Positions 15,324-24,902 of a stretch of DNA of 54,199 nt are shown here, in pieces. Source of the DNA: an uncultured Algibacter sp. GTDB lineage: Bacteria > Bacteroidota > Bacteroidia > Flavobacteriales > Flavobacteriaceae. The notes below the pieces were generated by a model. It made no database searches. It was not told where the DNA came from and saw only the letters and a list, made by a program, of their open reading frames with translations. The stretch lies in NCBI RefSeq assembly GCF_905480415.1, contig NZ_CAJQQI010000146.1, positions 1 to 54,199 on the forward strand, in the 5' to 3' direction. How positions within the stretch are numbered: the stretch's first letter is position 1; each line of letters begins with the position of its first letter. Both the position numbers and the translations under genes were made by a program.

Positions 15324-16808
15324 TTATTCTTTTGGAAATGTTACTTTAAATATTGTGCCTTTATCTTTTTCTGAAACAAACGAAATGTTTCCTTTATAGG
15401 TTTCCACTATATTTTTAACCATAGCCAAACCAAGCCCCATACCACTGGTTTTTGTTGTAAATTTTGGTTCAAACACTTTATGCCTATTTTCTTCTGCTAC
15501 ACCTGAACCATTATCTGCAACTGAAATAATAACATCGTCATTACTTTGCCTAACATTAATTACAATTTTTGGTGTTTGGTCATCAGCGATTGCTTGAGTC
15601 GCATTTTTAACCAAATTGGTTACCACTCTAATAAGTTGCGTTCTATCAAATTTTGCTATGATTTCTTCTGAATCGGCAGTGAAAAAAATATAATCCTCAT
15701 TAAAAATATCTAAAGCTAGCTTTACAATTTTAACAACATTTAAGGTTTCATTTTGTTGCGCTGGCATTTTGGCGAAATTTGAAAATGCTGATGCAATGGA
15801 ACTCATCGTATCAATTTGCTGGATTAACGTTTTACTATATTCATCAACCTTAGAATGGATGTTTTCATCTTCAGGGTTAAACTTACGCTGAAAATTTTGG
15901 ACCGTTAAACGCATAGGTGTTAACGGATTTTTAATTTCGTGAGCTACCTGTTTTGCCATTTCTCTCCATGCCTGTTCACGCTCACTTCTTGCTAATTGGA
16001 CTGCACTTTCTTCAAGCTCATCAATCATGCTATTGTAAGAGTTTACTAAGGCGGAAATTTCCTCACTAGTATCATCAACATCGATTCTTTCGTTTCGCTT
16101 TTCAAGCCTTGTTGTATTGATTTTGTCGCTAATAGTTTTTAAAGATTTTGTAATATATTTTGATAGTAAGAAGGCTATAGCAATAGCCGTTAATAATACC
16201 AACATAAAGGCAAAACCAATACGCTGTAAGAACCCTTGTAACTCTTTAGTAAGAAAATCGTCTTTTTCCAAATATGGAATATTTAATATCGCTAAGGGCT
16301 TTGACTTATTATCAGTTATGTAAGTATAAGACGATTGAAAGGTTTCACCATTCTCTTTGTGAATATCTACATGCCTATGTTGTGCAATTTCTGAGGCATT
16401 ATTAAATTCTATATTATTGCTTAAAGCATTCATGATATCTGCATCAATGCATTTATCGGCATTATTCTCTTGCAGACCTGCTTTTGATGAAATTAAGAGC
16501 CCGCCTTCTAAATCGTATAAATTAATTTGAAGTTTATGAATGTCTGCGACATTATAAATTTCATCTTTAAAAATATAAGGGATGTTTTCTGTTTTAATTT
16601 CCCATGTGTTTTGCCTGCCATTTAAAACACGTTTTAGATGCGTTTGGATACTACCCTCTTTACGCTCTAATCGACCCTTATGATAATCTGAACTTTGCTC
16701 TTTATATTGATATATGGCTACCGCCGAAATAAGTGCAGATGCCAATAACACTAGCAATATCATAGCTAGAAATATACGGGTACGTAAAGCGAGTTTTTTT
16801 AATTTCAT
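15324..16808 (-). CDS. Sensor histidine kinase, NtrY-like, with HAMP domain
   Basis: The 494-residue membrane kinase has a first transmembrane helix at about residues 10-30, a periplasmic region of about 140 residues, a second helix at about 190-215 (FAFMLVLLTAIAIAFLL), a HAMP linker, and a HisKA domain with the H-box VAHEIKNPLTPM that is typical of the NtrY group. The ATPase domain has an N-box (LVKNATQAI) and G-boxes (DNGSGV, GMGLGLAMV). All motifs look intact. No response regulator gene is adjacent, so it is an orphan kinase here. The signal is unknown. Confidence 0.93.
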   Translation of the reverse strand: MKLKKLALRTRIFLAMILLVLLASALISAVAIYQYKEQSSDYHKGRLERKEGSIQTHLKRVLNGRQNTWEIKTENIPYIFKDEIYNVADIHKLQINLYDLEGGLLISSKAGLQENNADKCIDADIMNALSNNIEFNNASEIAQHRHVDIHKENGETFQSSYTYITDNKSKPLAILNIPYLEKDDFLTKELQGFLQRIGFAFMLVLLTAIAIAFLLSKYITKSLKTISDKINTTRLEKRNERIDVDDTSEEISALVNSYNSMIDELEESAVQLARSEREQAWREMAKQVAHEIKNPLTPMRLTVQNFQRKFNPEDENIHSKVDEYSKTLIQQIDTMSSIASAFSNFAKMPAQQNETLNVVKIVKLALDIFNEDYIFFTADSEEIIAKFDRTQLIRVVTNLVKNATQAIADDQTPKIVINVRQSNDDVIISVADNGSGVAEENRHKVFEPKFTTKTSGMGLGLAMVKNIVETYKGNISFVSEKDKGTIFKVTFPKE

Positions 16809-17147
16809 CTGTAAATTCTCATTACTTTCTATCTGTTAGACCTAACATCCTAAAATAAAAAATATCTTCTTGATTTAACTTTTAAATTAGATGTTTTGTC
16901 TGCAAATTATGATTCAATAAATATAGCAATAATCAAACCAAACAGCCTAAGCCTTATTTAAAAAACAAGAAGTTAGCGGATGTGCGCGTTAGGGATAGAA
17001 AAGGAAATTCTTTTTGTGCTTCACTATACGTTTGATTTGAAACCCATTTTAAAAATATAGAACACCCTTGATAAGATACCTAGACGAGCTCAGCACAAGA
17101 AAGATTATATTGGATAGCCCGACCCAAAAGGGTAACGCCCAAATAAT
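16809..17147. other. Intergenic stretch largely filled by a dispersed repeat
   Basis: The first part (16809-16985) is AT-rich with no coding frame or hairpin that I can support. The rest is the repeat copy described at 16986-17138. Confidence 0.6.
16986..17138. repeat. Dispersed GCGTTA...TAACGC intergenic repeat, copy 1
   Basis: It begins GCGTTAGGGATAGAA and ends GCCCGACCCAAAAGGGTAACGC, with GAGCTC inside. Both ends read GCGTTA inward. Similar copies lie at 23996, 41000 and 49673 (the first two and the truncated last copy in the opposite orientation to this one). Confidence 0.75.
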
Positions 17148-17696
17148 TTAAGCATCGGGGTTTTTGTTTCGAATATTCTTGTAAACTTTAAAGCCTAACA
17201 TGATGAGGACTCCCAGGGCGATAATACCGATGATTCCCCAAACCCAATTGATGGCGCTTTTTAAAATAACTAGAAAAACAACTGCGAACAGTATGAATGT
17301 TGCGCCCTCGTTCCAGATACGCATAAAACTTGATGTTTTTTTTACGAGATCGTTTTGCAATTGCTTGTAATATTGATGTGTTTTTAAGTGATAAATGAAC
17401 AGTAAAAGTACAAAAGCGAGTTTTACATGCATCCATGGTAGTTGTAGCCAATAAGGTTGTAAAATGAGTAACCAAACAGCGAAAAGGGTTGCCAGTACAG
17501 CTGATGGCCATGTGATAATGAACCATAACCGTTTTGCCATAAGTTTAAGTTGTTTACCAAGAATTTCTTTATCTGGTGATGGCTTATGAAACGCTTCTAT
17601 TTGATATACAAAAAGACGAGGTATATAAAATAAGCCCGCAAACCATGTGATTACAAAAATGAGATGAAAAGCTTTTATATAGTTGTAATATTCCAT
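17148..17696 (-). CDS. hemJ: Protoporphyrinogen IX oxidase HemJ (CopD/UPF0093 family)
   Basis: The 182-residue protein has four predicted membrane helices. It starts with the HemJ signature YIKAFHLIFVITWFAGLFYIPRLFVY, whose His and Arg residues belong to the heme- or substrate-binding core (conserved in HemJ). Known HemJ proteins oxidise protoporphyrinogen IX to protoporphyrin IX in place of HemG or HemY. The start codon follows the hemH stop by one base, so the two genes are coupled and their products act in successive steps. HemJ length and neighbourhood make this call safer than the generic CopD label. Confidence 0.92.
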   Translation of the reverse strand: MEYYNYIKAFHLIFVITWFAGLFYIPRLFVYQIEAFHKPSPDKEILGKQLKLMAKRLWFIITWPSAVLATLFAVWLLILQPYWLQLPWMHVKLAFVLLLFIYHLKTHQYYKQLQNDLVKKTSSFMRIWNEGATFILFAVVFLVILKSAINWVWGIIGIIALGVLIMLGFKVYKNIRNKNPDA

Positions 17697-17697
17697 T

Positions 17698-18732
17698 CTA
17701 ACTTACTAACTCTGGTGTTTGTACCCAATTATTAATCCACTTAGATAATAGGTCTACAAAATCTGCATCATCATTTAAACATGGTACTACTGAAAACGCT
17801 TTCCCGCCTACTTCATGAAATATTTCTTCACCTTCCATAGCTATTTCTTCTAGAGTTTCTAAACAATCACTAACAAATGCTGGGGTTACGATAGCCATAT
17901 TTTTAACGCCTTGTTTCCCTAAACGCTCTATAGTTCTATCTGTGTAAGGTTGTAACCATGGATCGAAACCTAAACGGGATTGAAAGGATGTTGAATAAGT
18001 ACCTTCTTTTAATTGAAGTTTTTCTGCAACTAATCGTGTGACTTCTTTACATTGATGTCTATAGCAAAATTCATGCGCTTTACTTGGTGTTTCACAACAG
18101 CTGCCATCTATTTTACAATGGGACTTTGTAACATCGCTTTTTCTGATATGGCGCTCTGGAACACCATGGTATGAAAATAATAAATGCTCGTAATCATTCT
18201 CTTTTAAATGATTTTTTATAGAGTTTGAAAGCACTTCTATATAATCTGGTTTATTATAAAAAGCTGATACAGATTCTATTTTTAAATTTGGGAAATGTTG
18301 CTCACGAAGTTCTTCAGCTAACACAGTAATAGTCTCGGTTGTAGCCATAGCAAACTGAGGATATAAAGGAAATAGCAATACCTCTTCAACTCCTTTATCA
18401 ACCAATTCTTGGAGTCCTTTTTTCATAGTCATACGCCCGTAACGCATAGCCAAAGCCACAGGTTCTTCTACTTGTTCTTGAATTTTGTTTTGAAGTCTTT
18501 CAGACAACACAATAAGAGGTGACCCTTCATCCCACCATATTTTCTTATAGGCTGCTGCAGATGCTTTAGGTCGTGTATTTAAAATAATGCCTTTTACCAA
18601 GAGATTTCTAGCCCAAAGTGGTACATCTATCACGCGTTCATCCATCAAAAATTCGCCTAAATACTTTTTTACATCTTTTGGTTCTGGGCTATCTGGAGAA
18701 CCAAGGTTTACTAATAAAATTCCTTTTTTCAT
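17698..18732 (-). CDS. hemH: Ferrochelatase
   Basis: The 344-residue enzyme inserts Fe(II) into protoporphyrin IX, the last step of protoheme synthesis. I start at the ATG at 18732 (MKKGILLVNLGSPDSP), the standard N-terminus; the nine track residues before it overlap a promoter box. The catalytic His sits in LFSYHGVPERHI. A Cys-rich insert (CKIDGSCCETPSKAHEFCYR) is common in Bacteroidota ferrochelatases. hemJ is coupled directly behind it. Confidence 0.96.
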   Translation of the reverse strand: MKKGILLVNLGSPDSPEPKDVKKYLGEFLMDERVIDVPLWARNLLVKGIILNTRPKASAAAYKKIWWDEGSPLIVLSERLQNKIQEQVEEPVALAMRYGRMTMKKGLQELVDKGVEEVLLFPLYPQFAMATTETITVLAEELREQHFPNLKIESVSAFYNKPDYIEVLSNSIKNHLKENDYEHLLFSYHGVPERHIRKSDVTKSHCKIDGSCCETPSKAHEFCYRHQCKEVTRLVAEKLQLKEGTYSTSFQSRLGFDPWLQPYTDRTIERLGKQGVKNMAIVTPAFVSDCLETLEEIAMEGEEIFHEVGGKAFSVVPCLNDDADFVDLLSKWINNWVQTPELVS

Positions 18733-18736
18733 ATTG

Positions 18737-18744
18737 CAAAAATA
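18737..18744 (-). promoter_or_regulatory. -7 box 4 bp from the hemH start (leaderless candidate)
   Basis: On the minus strand TATTTTTG is followed by CAAT and then the hemH ATG at 18732. The transcript would begin at or next to the start codon. Confidence 0.5.
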
Positions 18745-18795
18745 CAACACAAATTGCAATCATAATATTTAGCAACAAATAATTCCAACCGATTA

Positions 18796-18963
18796 TTACT
18801 TAGTAGATACTTTCTCTTCGAATTTTTGCTGATGATATAACTTAGGTCTTTCCTCATTATAATAACAATCTTGAAAAATACCACAAGACGTATTAGATCG
18901 GACCAAAGATTTTGCATTCATGTTTTTTGATAGAGCTGCTATTTCTGGGGTTAAATATTTCAT
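18796..18963 (-). CDS. 55-residue small protein between hemH and its AraC regulator (below the track cutoff)
   Basis: A clean frame runs from ATG 18963 to TAA 18796: MKYLTPEIAALSKNM, then SLVRSNTSCGIFQDCYYNEE, ending KFEEKVSTK. It lies 31 bp behind the AraC-family gene and in the same direction, so it is probably in the same transcript. The product is soluble, with a helix-like start, a CGIFQDC pair of cysteines and a charged tail. The amino acid composition looks like a real protein. I do not recognise the family. A role in heme or iron control would be a guess from position. Confidence 0.5.
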   Translation of the reverse strand: MKYLTPEIAALSKNMNAKSLVRSNTSCGIFQDCYYNEERPKLYHQQKFEEKVSTK

Positions 18964-18994
18964 GTTATTAAGTTTTATAGAAACATCTTCAAAT

Positions 18995-19894
18995 CTAATT
19001 CAAAGACATCACATATTTTTTAGGTGTTGTGCCGTATTTCTTTTTAAAAGCTGCTATAAAGTGACTAGATGTACTGTAACCTACTTTATGCCCTACTTCG
19101 TTTACATTATCGTTGCCAGCTTCTAATAATTTTCGTGCAACTTCCATTTTATAGTCAAACAAAAAGCTGAAAACCGAATCGCCATAAATTTGTTTAAAGC
19201 CTTCTTTTAATTTTTTAAGGCTCAATCCAATTTCATCAGCTAATTCTTGTAAGCTTGGTGGCTCGGCCATACGAGAAATCATGATATCTTTGGCATTTTT
19301 AATTTTAATGACGTTAGTTTCATCTACTAAAAACGGACATTGCTCAATATTAGCATCTTCACTTCTATTAAAATATAAACTCAACAACTCATAAGCCTTG
19401 CCTTTAAAATATAAAGACTTTATAGATTGATTAAGATTATAATTTATTAATTGATTCAGCACGATAGCCATAGAAGGTGATATAATGCCATCTTTATAAT
19501 ATTTTTTATCCCTATTATCTTCACTCAAAAAAGTAATATAATCTGCTTCTTGCGAAAATAAACCGTGAAAATTTTTAATAGATATAAGTACGGAAACCAT
19601 CCAAGAATGTGGATTTACTTCTAAATTTATTGGAAGATCGCGCTGCGGATTATAAAGTAATAGTGAGTTTTCCTCAAGAATATTTAATCGATATCTCCCT
19701 TCATTAAAAACAAATTGACTAGAGCCTTTAACACAAAAATGAAATTGAATGAAATTACTATCTATTTCTTTATCAAGAGATTGCATTTCGTTCGTTTCAT
19801 TTTTATAAGTCAATACTAAAACACCTTCATCAACTTTTGTTTCGTCAAAAGCACTTCTAGCGACACTTTTATTAGCTTTAAATTCTTGATTCAT
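18995..19894 (-). CDS. AraC-family regulator, PchR-like, in the heme locus
   Basis: The 299-residue protein has a beta-rich N-terminal sensor half with FIQFHFCVKGSSQFVFNEG (about residues 47-65), like PchR-type regulators that respond to iron-chelate ligands. The C-terminal DNA-binding domain has ITSRMAEPP-like lead-in followed by LQELADEIGLSLKKLKEGFKQIYG and VNEVGHKVGYSTSSHFIAAFKKKYGTTPKKY. It is divergent from hemA (187 bp between starts) and upstream of hemH-hemJ, so control of heme synthesis by heme or iron is a reasonable inference, not shown by the sequence. Confidence 0.9.
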   Translation of the reverse strand: MNQEFKANKSVARSAFDETKVDEGVLVLTYKNETNEMQSLDKEIDSNFIQFHFCVKGSSQFVFNEGRYRLNILEENSLLLYNPQRDLPINLEVNPHSWMVSVLISIKNFHGLFSQEADYITFLSEDNRDKKYYKDGIISPSMAIVLNQLINYNLNQSIKSLYFKGKAYELLSLYFNRSEDANIEQCPFLVDETNVIKIKNAKDIMISRMAEPPSLQELADEIGLSLKKLKEGFKQIYGDSVFSFLFDYKMEVARKLLEAGNDNVNEVGHKVGYSTSSHFIAAFKKKYGTTPKKYVMSLN

Positions 19895-20051
19895 GTTTTT
19901 TATTTAGATTGATTATAAATAAAACGCCTAAAAAAGGCCTAATTCAATGCCAAAATATGACATTTATCATAGAATAATAAAATATAACGTTAAAAAACCA
20001 CAAACGATACTTAAAGTTCTTTGAGCGTTACTTTTTTTTAAGCCATCCGTA

Positions 20052-20059
20052 TATTTTTG
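20052..20059 (+). promoter_or_regulatory. -7 promoter box for hemA
   Basis: TATTTTTG lies 22 bp before the hemA ATG at 20082. The 187-bp divergent region with the AraC-family gene would hold any operator for the regulator. Confidence 0.55.
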
Positions 20060-20081
20060 CCTCATATTATCAGGTATAGCA

Positions 20082-21344
20082 ATGCAAAAATACAATATTA
20101 GTAGAAGTAGTTCTTTTTATGCCATTGGTTTAAGTTACAAAAAAGCCGATGCAGATATAAGAGGTCTTTTTAGTTTGGATGAAGCTTCCAAACTCGCATT
20201 ACTTTGTCAAGCTAAAGAAAATGATATTGAAAGCTTGGTGGTTACCTCTACCTGCAACCGGACTGAAATTTACGGTTTTGCACAACATCCCTTTCAATTA
20301 ATACAACTTCTTTGTGATAATGCTCGCGGAACGGTTGAAGAATTCCAAGAAGTCGCCTACATCTACAAAAACAAAGAGGCTATTGCACATATGTTTCGTG
20401 TGGGTTCTGGTTTAGACAGTCAGATTCTTGGAGATTTTGAAATTATCAGCCAGTTAAAAATCAGTGCAAAATTATCTAGAAAACACGGATTATTAAACCA
20501 TTTTACTGAGCGTTTAGTAAATGCAGTTATTCAAGCTAGTAAACGTATTAAAACAGAAACTGATATTTCTTCAGGTGCAACTTCTGTTTCTTTTGCTTCC
20601 GTACAATATATATTCAAAAATATTGAAACCGTTTCCGATAAGAATATTTTATTATTCGGGACGGGAAAAATTGGCAGAAACACTTGTGAAAACCTCGTAA
20701 AACACACCCAAAATAAGCAAATAACCTTAATCAACAGAACAAAAACAAAAGCAGAACAAATTGCTGGAAAGTTTAATTTATTGGTTAGAGACTATGCCAA
20801 TTTACAAGAAGAGATTAGTGAATCCGATATTCTAATTGTAGCTACAGGTGCGCAGCGCCCTACTATTGATAAGCATATTATTCAATCAGAAAAACCTTTG
20901 TTGATTTTAGATTTATCAATTCCTAAAAATGTTAACGAAAATGTTCAAGAATTGGAAAATGTATCGCTTGTTCATCTAGACCATTTATCGCAAATTACAG
21001 ATGAAACTTTAGAAGCTCGTAAAGCTCATATTCCTTCAGCAGAAATTATTATAGAAGAAATAAAAGCAGAATTTAATAGTTGGTTAGAAACTAGAAAATT
21101 TGCACCAACCATTAAGGCTTTAAAACATAAATTATCTGATTTTGCTACTGCGGAATTAGATACTCAACGCAAAAAAAATGCTGACTTTAACGAAGCTCAA
21201 GCTGAATTAATTAGCAATAACATCATTCAAAAAATTACTAACCACTTTGCGCATCACTTAAAAGATGATGACGTATCTACTGATGATAGTTTGGAACTCA
21301 TTAAAAAAGTATTTCAGTTAGAACCTTCCACAAAAAATGTCTAA
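20082..21344 (+). CDS. hemA: Glutamyl-tRNA reductase
   Basis: The 420-residue enzyme reduces glutamyl-tRNA(Glu) to glutamate-1-semialdehyde, the first committed step of the C5 heme pathway. The catalytic Cys is in VTSTCNRTEIYG (about residue 58). GSGLDSQILGDFEI and the NADPH-binding site ILLFGTGKIGRNTCENL are intact. The C-terminal helical dimerisation domain is present, so it is full length. The last 8 bases overlap the start of hemCD, indicating coupled translation. Glutamate-1-semialdehyde aminomutase (hemL) is not in this window. Confidence 0.97.
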   Translation: MQKYNISRSSSFYAIGLSYKKADADIRGLFSLDEASKLALLCQAKENDIESLVVTSTCNRTEIYGFAQHPFQLIQLLCDNARGTVEEFQEVAYIYKNKEAIAHMFRVGSGLDSQILGDFEIISQLKISAKLSRKHGLLNHFTERLVNAVIQASKRIKTETDISSGATSVSFASVQYIFKNIETVSDKNILLFGTGKIGRNTCENLVKHTQNKQITLINRTKTKAEQIAGKFNLLVRDYANLQEEISESDILIVATGAQRPTIDKHIIQSEKPLLILDLSIPKNVNENVQELENVSLVHLDHLSQITDETLEARKAHIPSAEIIIEEIKAEFNSWLETRKFAPTIKALKHKLSDFATAELDTQRKKNADFNEAQAELISNNIIQKITNHFAHHLKDDDVSTDDSLELIKKVFQLEPSTKNV

Positions 21345-22911
21345 AACCATAAGAATTGGTACGCGAGATAGTGAATTAGCACTATGGCAAGCCAACATTG
21401 TAAAAAAATTACTCGAAGAAGCAGGTCATAAAACTGAACTCGTTCCCGTAAAATCTACGGGCGATCTAGTTTTAGATAAGCCGCTTTATGAATTAGGTAT
21501 TACAGGTATATTTACCCGAACTTTAGATATCGCCATGTTAAATCACGACATCGATATTGCTGTGCATTCTTTAAAAGATGTACCTACAGTTTTGCCAAAT
21601 GGGATTATGCAAGCGGCAGTTTTAAAACGAGGAAATGTAAATGATACGCTTGTTTTTAAAGACAATGAAGAATTCTTAGGCGCTAAAGAAGCTGTTATTG
21701 CAACGGGTAGTTTACGTAGAAGAGCGCAGTGGCTAAATCGCTTTCCAACACATACTATTACTGATTTACGTGGTAATGTAAATTCACGTTTACAAAAACT
21801 TGAAGACAATGATTGGAACGGTGCCATTTTCGCTGCAGCTGGAATTGGCAGAATAGGTGTTAGGCCAGAAGAAGCTATCAATTTAGATTGGATGATTCCT
21901 GCACCAGCTCAAGGTGCTATTATGATTACCGCTTTAGAAGAAGATGAATATGTAAAAGAAGCATGTGCTGAACTAAACCACGAAGAAACCGAAATTTGCA
22001 CGACTATTGAACGTGATTTTTTAAATAAATTAGAAGGTGGCTGTACAGCGCCTATTGGTGCTTTAGCCTATATTAAAGATGAGGAAATAAACTTTAAAGG
22101 TGTTTTATTAAGTGCTGATGGCACTAAAAGAATTGATGTTACACGAGTTAAAAAGCTAGGTGAACATAACGATATGGCGCAGTATTGTGCTGATTTTGTT
22201 ATTGAACGTGGTGGCAAACGTTTAATGGACAAGATTAAACATTCTGATAAAAAAACGAATGTGTTTTCTACAAAATCGTTTACCGAAGATCAACGCTTAT
22301 TATTTCATGAAAAGGTCGTTGCAGAAAGCTTAGATTTTATAAAAATAAGTTTGAATCGTATTCACCCTCGTTTCTTAAAAAATGAAATTCAAAATGTAGT
22401 GATTACTAGTAAAAATACTGTTGAATCACTGACTACAAACTATTCTGCAATAGAATTGCAGTTTAAAAATATTTATTGTGTTGGGCGCAGAACCAAACGT
22501 CTTGTAGAAAACAAAATAGGCAAAGTCAAGCACACTGAAAAAAATGCTCAAAAATTGGCTGAATATTTAGTGGATTTCATAGAAGGTACTGAAGTTACTT
22601 ATTTTTGTAGCGATATTAGGTTAGATGCTTTACCAACTATTTTAACTGAAAATAACATAACTGTAAATGAAGTTGAAGCCTACCAAACCAAAGATGATGG
22701 CCATGAAGTAGATGATTCTGTTGAAAGCGTCATGTTTTACAGTCCATCAACTGTAGAGAGTTTTGTACGCAGTAATAAAAAAGAAATAACTGCCTTTTGT
22801 ATTGGCGAAACAACTGCAAAAGAAGCTAGCAAGCATTTTAAAGATGTTAAAACCGCAAAAGTACCAACAGTAGAAAGTGTCATTGAATTAGTGAATGAAT
22901 ATTATATATAG
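21337..22911 (+). CDS. hemC: Bifunctional hydroxymethylbilane synthase / uroporphyrinogen-III synthase
   Basis: The 524-residue protein is a HemC-HemD fusion. Residues 1-305 are HemC: IRIGTRDSELALWQ at the start, HSLKDVPT, GSLRRRAQW, and EGGCTAPIG with the Cys that holds the dipyrromethane cofactor. Residues about 320-524 are HemD: a divergent domain recognised by VMFYSPSTVESF and AFCIGETTAKEA. One protein thus turns porphobilinogen into uroporphyrinogen III. The fusion is common in Flavobacteriaceae and often annotated only as HemC. It overlaps hemA by 8 bp and is followed by hemE after 48 bp. Confidence 0.93.
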   Translation: MSKTIRIGTRDSELALWQANIVKKLLEEAGHKTELVPVKSTGDLVLDKPLYELGITGIFTRTLDIAMLNHDIDIAVHSLKDVPTVLPNGIMQAAVLKRGNVNDTLVFKDNEEFLGAKEAVIATGSLRRRAQWLNRFPTHTITDLRGNVNSRLQKLEDNDWNGAIFAAAGIGRIGVRPEEAINLDWMIPAPAQGAIMITALEEDEYVKEACAELNHEETEICTTIERDFLNKLEGGCTAPIGALAYIKDEEINFKGVLLSADGTKRIDVTRVKKLGEHNDMAQYCADFVIERGGKRLMDKIKHSDKKTNVFSTKSFTEDQRLLFHEKVVAESLDFIKISLNRIHPRFLKNEIQNVVITSKNTVESLTTNYSAIELQFKNIYCVGRRTKRLVENKIGKVKHTEKNAQKLAEYLVDFIEGTEVTYFCSDIRLDALPTILTENNITVNEVEAYQTKDDGHEVDDSVESVMFYSPSTVESFVRSNKKEITAFCIGETTAKEASKHFKDVKTAKVPTVESVIELVNEYYI

Positions 22912-22959
22912 CTGATAACCCTGAATTAAAAGCTAAGGACTAACAGCCAACAAACAGAT

Positions 22960-23985
22960 ATGATTAAAAACGACTTATTTTTAAGAGCATTAAAAGGAGA
23001 AACTGTAAACCGCCCACCCGTTTGGATGATGCGTCAAGCAGGTCGATATTTGCCGGAATTTATGGCTATCAAAGAAAAGTATGATTTCTTTACACGTTGC
23101 CAAACACCAGAATTAGCCAGTGAAATTACAGTACAACCTATCCGAAGATACGGTATGGATGCTGCTATTTTATTCAGTGATATTTTGGTTATTCCTCAAG
23201 CCATGAATATTGAGGTACAAATGAAACCAAATTTTGGTCCGTATTTACCAAACCCTATTCGTTCTCAAAAAGACGTTGATAATGTAATTGTCCCAGACGT
23301 AAAAGAAGCTTTAAATTACGTTTACGAAGCAATAAAAGCAACTAAGGAAAAGCTAAATAATGAAATCCCGTTAATAGGTTTCGCAGGCTCCCCTTGGACT
23401 ATTTTATGTTACTGCGTACAAGGACAAGGCAGCAAAAATTTCGATAAAGCCAAAGAATTTTGTTTTACAAATCCTATTGCAGCACACCAACTATTACAAA
23501 AAATCACAGATACAACCATTGCCTATTTAAAGGAAAAGGTAAAGGCAGGATGTAACGCGGTTCAGGTATTTGATTCTTGGGGAGGCATGCTCTCACCAGT
23601 CGATTATCAAGAATTCTCGTGGCAATATATTCAACAAATTATAGACGCCTTAAAAGATGATGCACCAGTAATTGCGTTTGGTAAAGGCTGTTGGTTTGCA
23701 CTTGGCGACATGGCAAAATCTGGAGCTTCTGCTCTTGGTGTAGATTGGACATGCTCTGCTAGAAATGCGCGCTATTTGTCTGGTGGAAATATTACTCTAC
23801 AAGGTAATTTCGACCCAACTCGTCTGTTTTCTCCACCTGCAAAAATCAAGAAAATGGTACACCAAATGATAAACGAATTTGGAAAAGACAAATACATCGT
23901 AAACCTCGGCCATGGTATTTTACCAAACATACCACTAGACCATGCTAAAGCTTTTATAGATGCCGTTAAGGAATACGGAAATTAA
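22960..23985 (+). CDS. hemE: Uroporphyrinogen decarboxylase
   Basis: The 341-residue enzyme removes four carboxyl groups from uroporphyrinogen III to give coproporphyrinogen III. The N-terminal signature [17 protein letters not shown] is intact, with its two arginines, and the second signature region [13 protein letters not shown] is present, as is the substrate-site FSDIL segment. Length is standard. It follows hemCD; a repeat of about 136 bp separates it from the EI24-domain gene, so the operon may end or be attenuated there. Confidence 0.97.
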   Translation: MIKNDLFLRALKGETVNRPPVWMMRQAGRYLPEFMAIKEKYDFFTRCQTPELASEITVQPIRRYGMDAAILFSDILVIPQAMNIEVQMKPNFGPYLPNPIRSQKDVDNVIVPDVKEALNYVYEAIKATKEKLNNEIPLIGFAGSPWTILCYCVQGQGSKNFDKAKEFCFTNPIAAHQLLQKITDTTIAYLKEKVKAGCNAVQVFDSWGGMLSPVDYQEFSWQYIQQIIDALKDDAPVIAFGKGCWFALGDMAKSGASALGVDWTCSARNARYLSGGNITLQGNFDPTRLFSPPAKIKKMVHQMINEFGKDKYIVNLGHGILPNIPLDHAKAFIDAVKEYGN

Positions 23986-23995
23986 AATATTGCGA

Positions 23996-24131
23996 GCGTT
24001 ACCTACTTTTTTATGTAACCTTTGGTTTTAAAAACCTAATTATCGTTGTAAAAAAGCAGGTCGGGCTTTCGGCAGTCGCTTCCCGATAAAAAAATCAGGA
24101 GAGCTTCAACAAATGCCTCAATCCCTAACGC
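23996..24131. repeat. Dispersed GCGTTA...TAACGC intergenic repeat, copy 2
   Basis: It begins GCGTTACCTAC, has GTCGGGCTTTCGGCAGTCGC in the middle, and ends CAATCCCTAACGC. It sits between hemE and the EI24 gene inside the heme gene array, in the opposite orientation to copy 1. Confidence 0.75.
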
Positions 24132-24143
24132 AAAAGTAACGTC

Positions 24144-24902
24144 ATGATTAAAAACATCATTTCAGGAATTAAAGCATACTTCGGTGCTTTCAGTTTAATT
24201 TCAAAATTAAAACTCTGGAAGTATTTTGCTATACCCATGATAATTAGTTTGGTAACAGCAATTGCCGTATTTGGTTCAGCTTACGGATTATCAGATAACA
24301 TTGGTGCTTTCATTTCAAAAATCTGGATTTGGGATTGGGGACATGACACATTTACTTCCATTAGCAATTTTATTGGTGGATTAATAGTAGTAGTTATCGG
24401 GCTTATACTTTTCAAACATATCATAATGGCATTATCAGCTCCATTTATGAGTCCTGTTTCAGAAAAAATTGAAACTCATTTTACAGGTAATCCTTCGCAT
24501 TCACATAGAGATACCACCTTTATGCAACAACTTTTGCGAGGTATCCGTATTAATGGGAGAAACTTAATTATGGAATTGCTTATAACCATTCCTATTCTAC
24601 TACTTAAGTTTATTCCAATAGTCAATATTTTTTCAACTCTTTTGTTATTCATGGTACAGGCCTATTATGCAGGTTTTGGTAATATGGATTATACTTTAGA
24701 ACGCCATTTTCAATACAAAGACAGCTTGCAATTTGTTCGTAAACATCGTGGTTTAGCTATAGGTAACGGCATTGTTTTTATTCTCTTTTTATTAATTCCA
24801 ATAATTGGAGTAATTTTAGTGCTTCCGTTATCAGTTACTGCAGCTTCAACCAGAACGGTAGAAACACTTCAACTTAAAAACACACCAACAAATGCAGCTT
24901 AA
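24144..24902 (+). CDS. EI24-domain (CysZ-like) integral membrane protein
   Basis: The 252-residue protein has about four long hydrophobic segments and the CysZ/EI24 arrangement: a first helix pair (YFAIPMIISLVTAIAVFG), a loop with SAPFMSPVSEKIE, and a late helix pair (VFILFLLIPIIGVILVLPL). CysZ proteins in proteobacteria move sulfate. In Bacteroidota the substrate is unknown and there is no cysteine biosynthesis gene nearby. The last 11 bases overlap the GNAT gene, so the two are translationally coupled. Confidence 0.85.
   Translation: MIKNIISGIKAYFGAFSLISKLKLWKYFAIPMIISLVTAIAVFGSAYGLSDNIGAFISKIWIWDWGHDTFTSISNFIGGLIVVVIGLILFKHIIMALSAPFMSPVSEKIETHFTGNPSHSHRDTTFMQQLLRGIRINGRNLIMELLITIPILLLKFIPIVNIFSTLLLFMVQAYYAGFGNMDYTLERHFQYKDSLQFVRKHRGLAIGNGIVFILFLLIPIIGVILVLPLSVTAASTRTVETLQLKNTPTNAA

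Noticed and set aside
14839-15399. 186-residue plus-strand ORF opposite the crotonase gene
   Set aside because: Antisense shadow of a strongly conserved enzyme; the composition (Pro/Ser/Thr rich) is typical of a reverse-frame reading.
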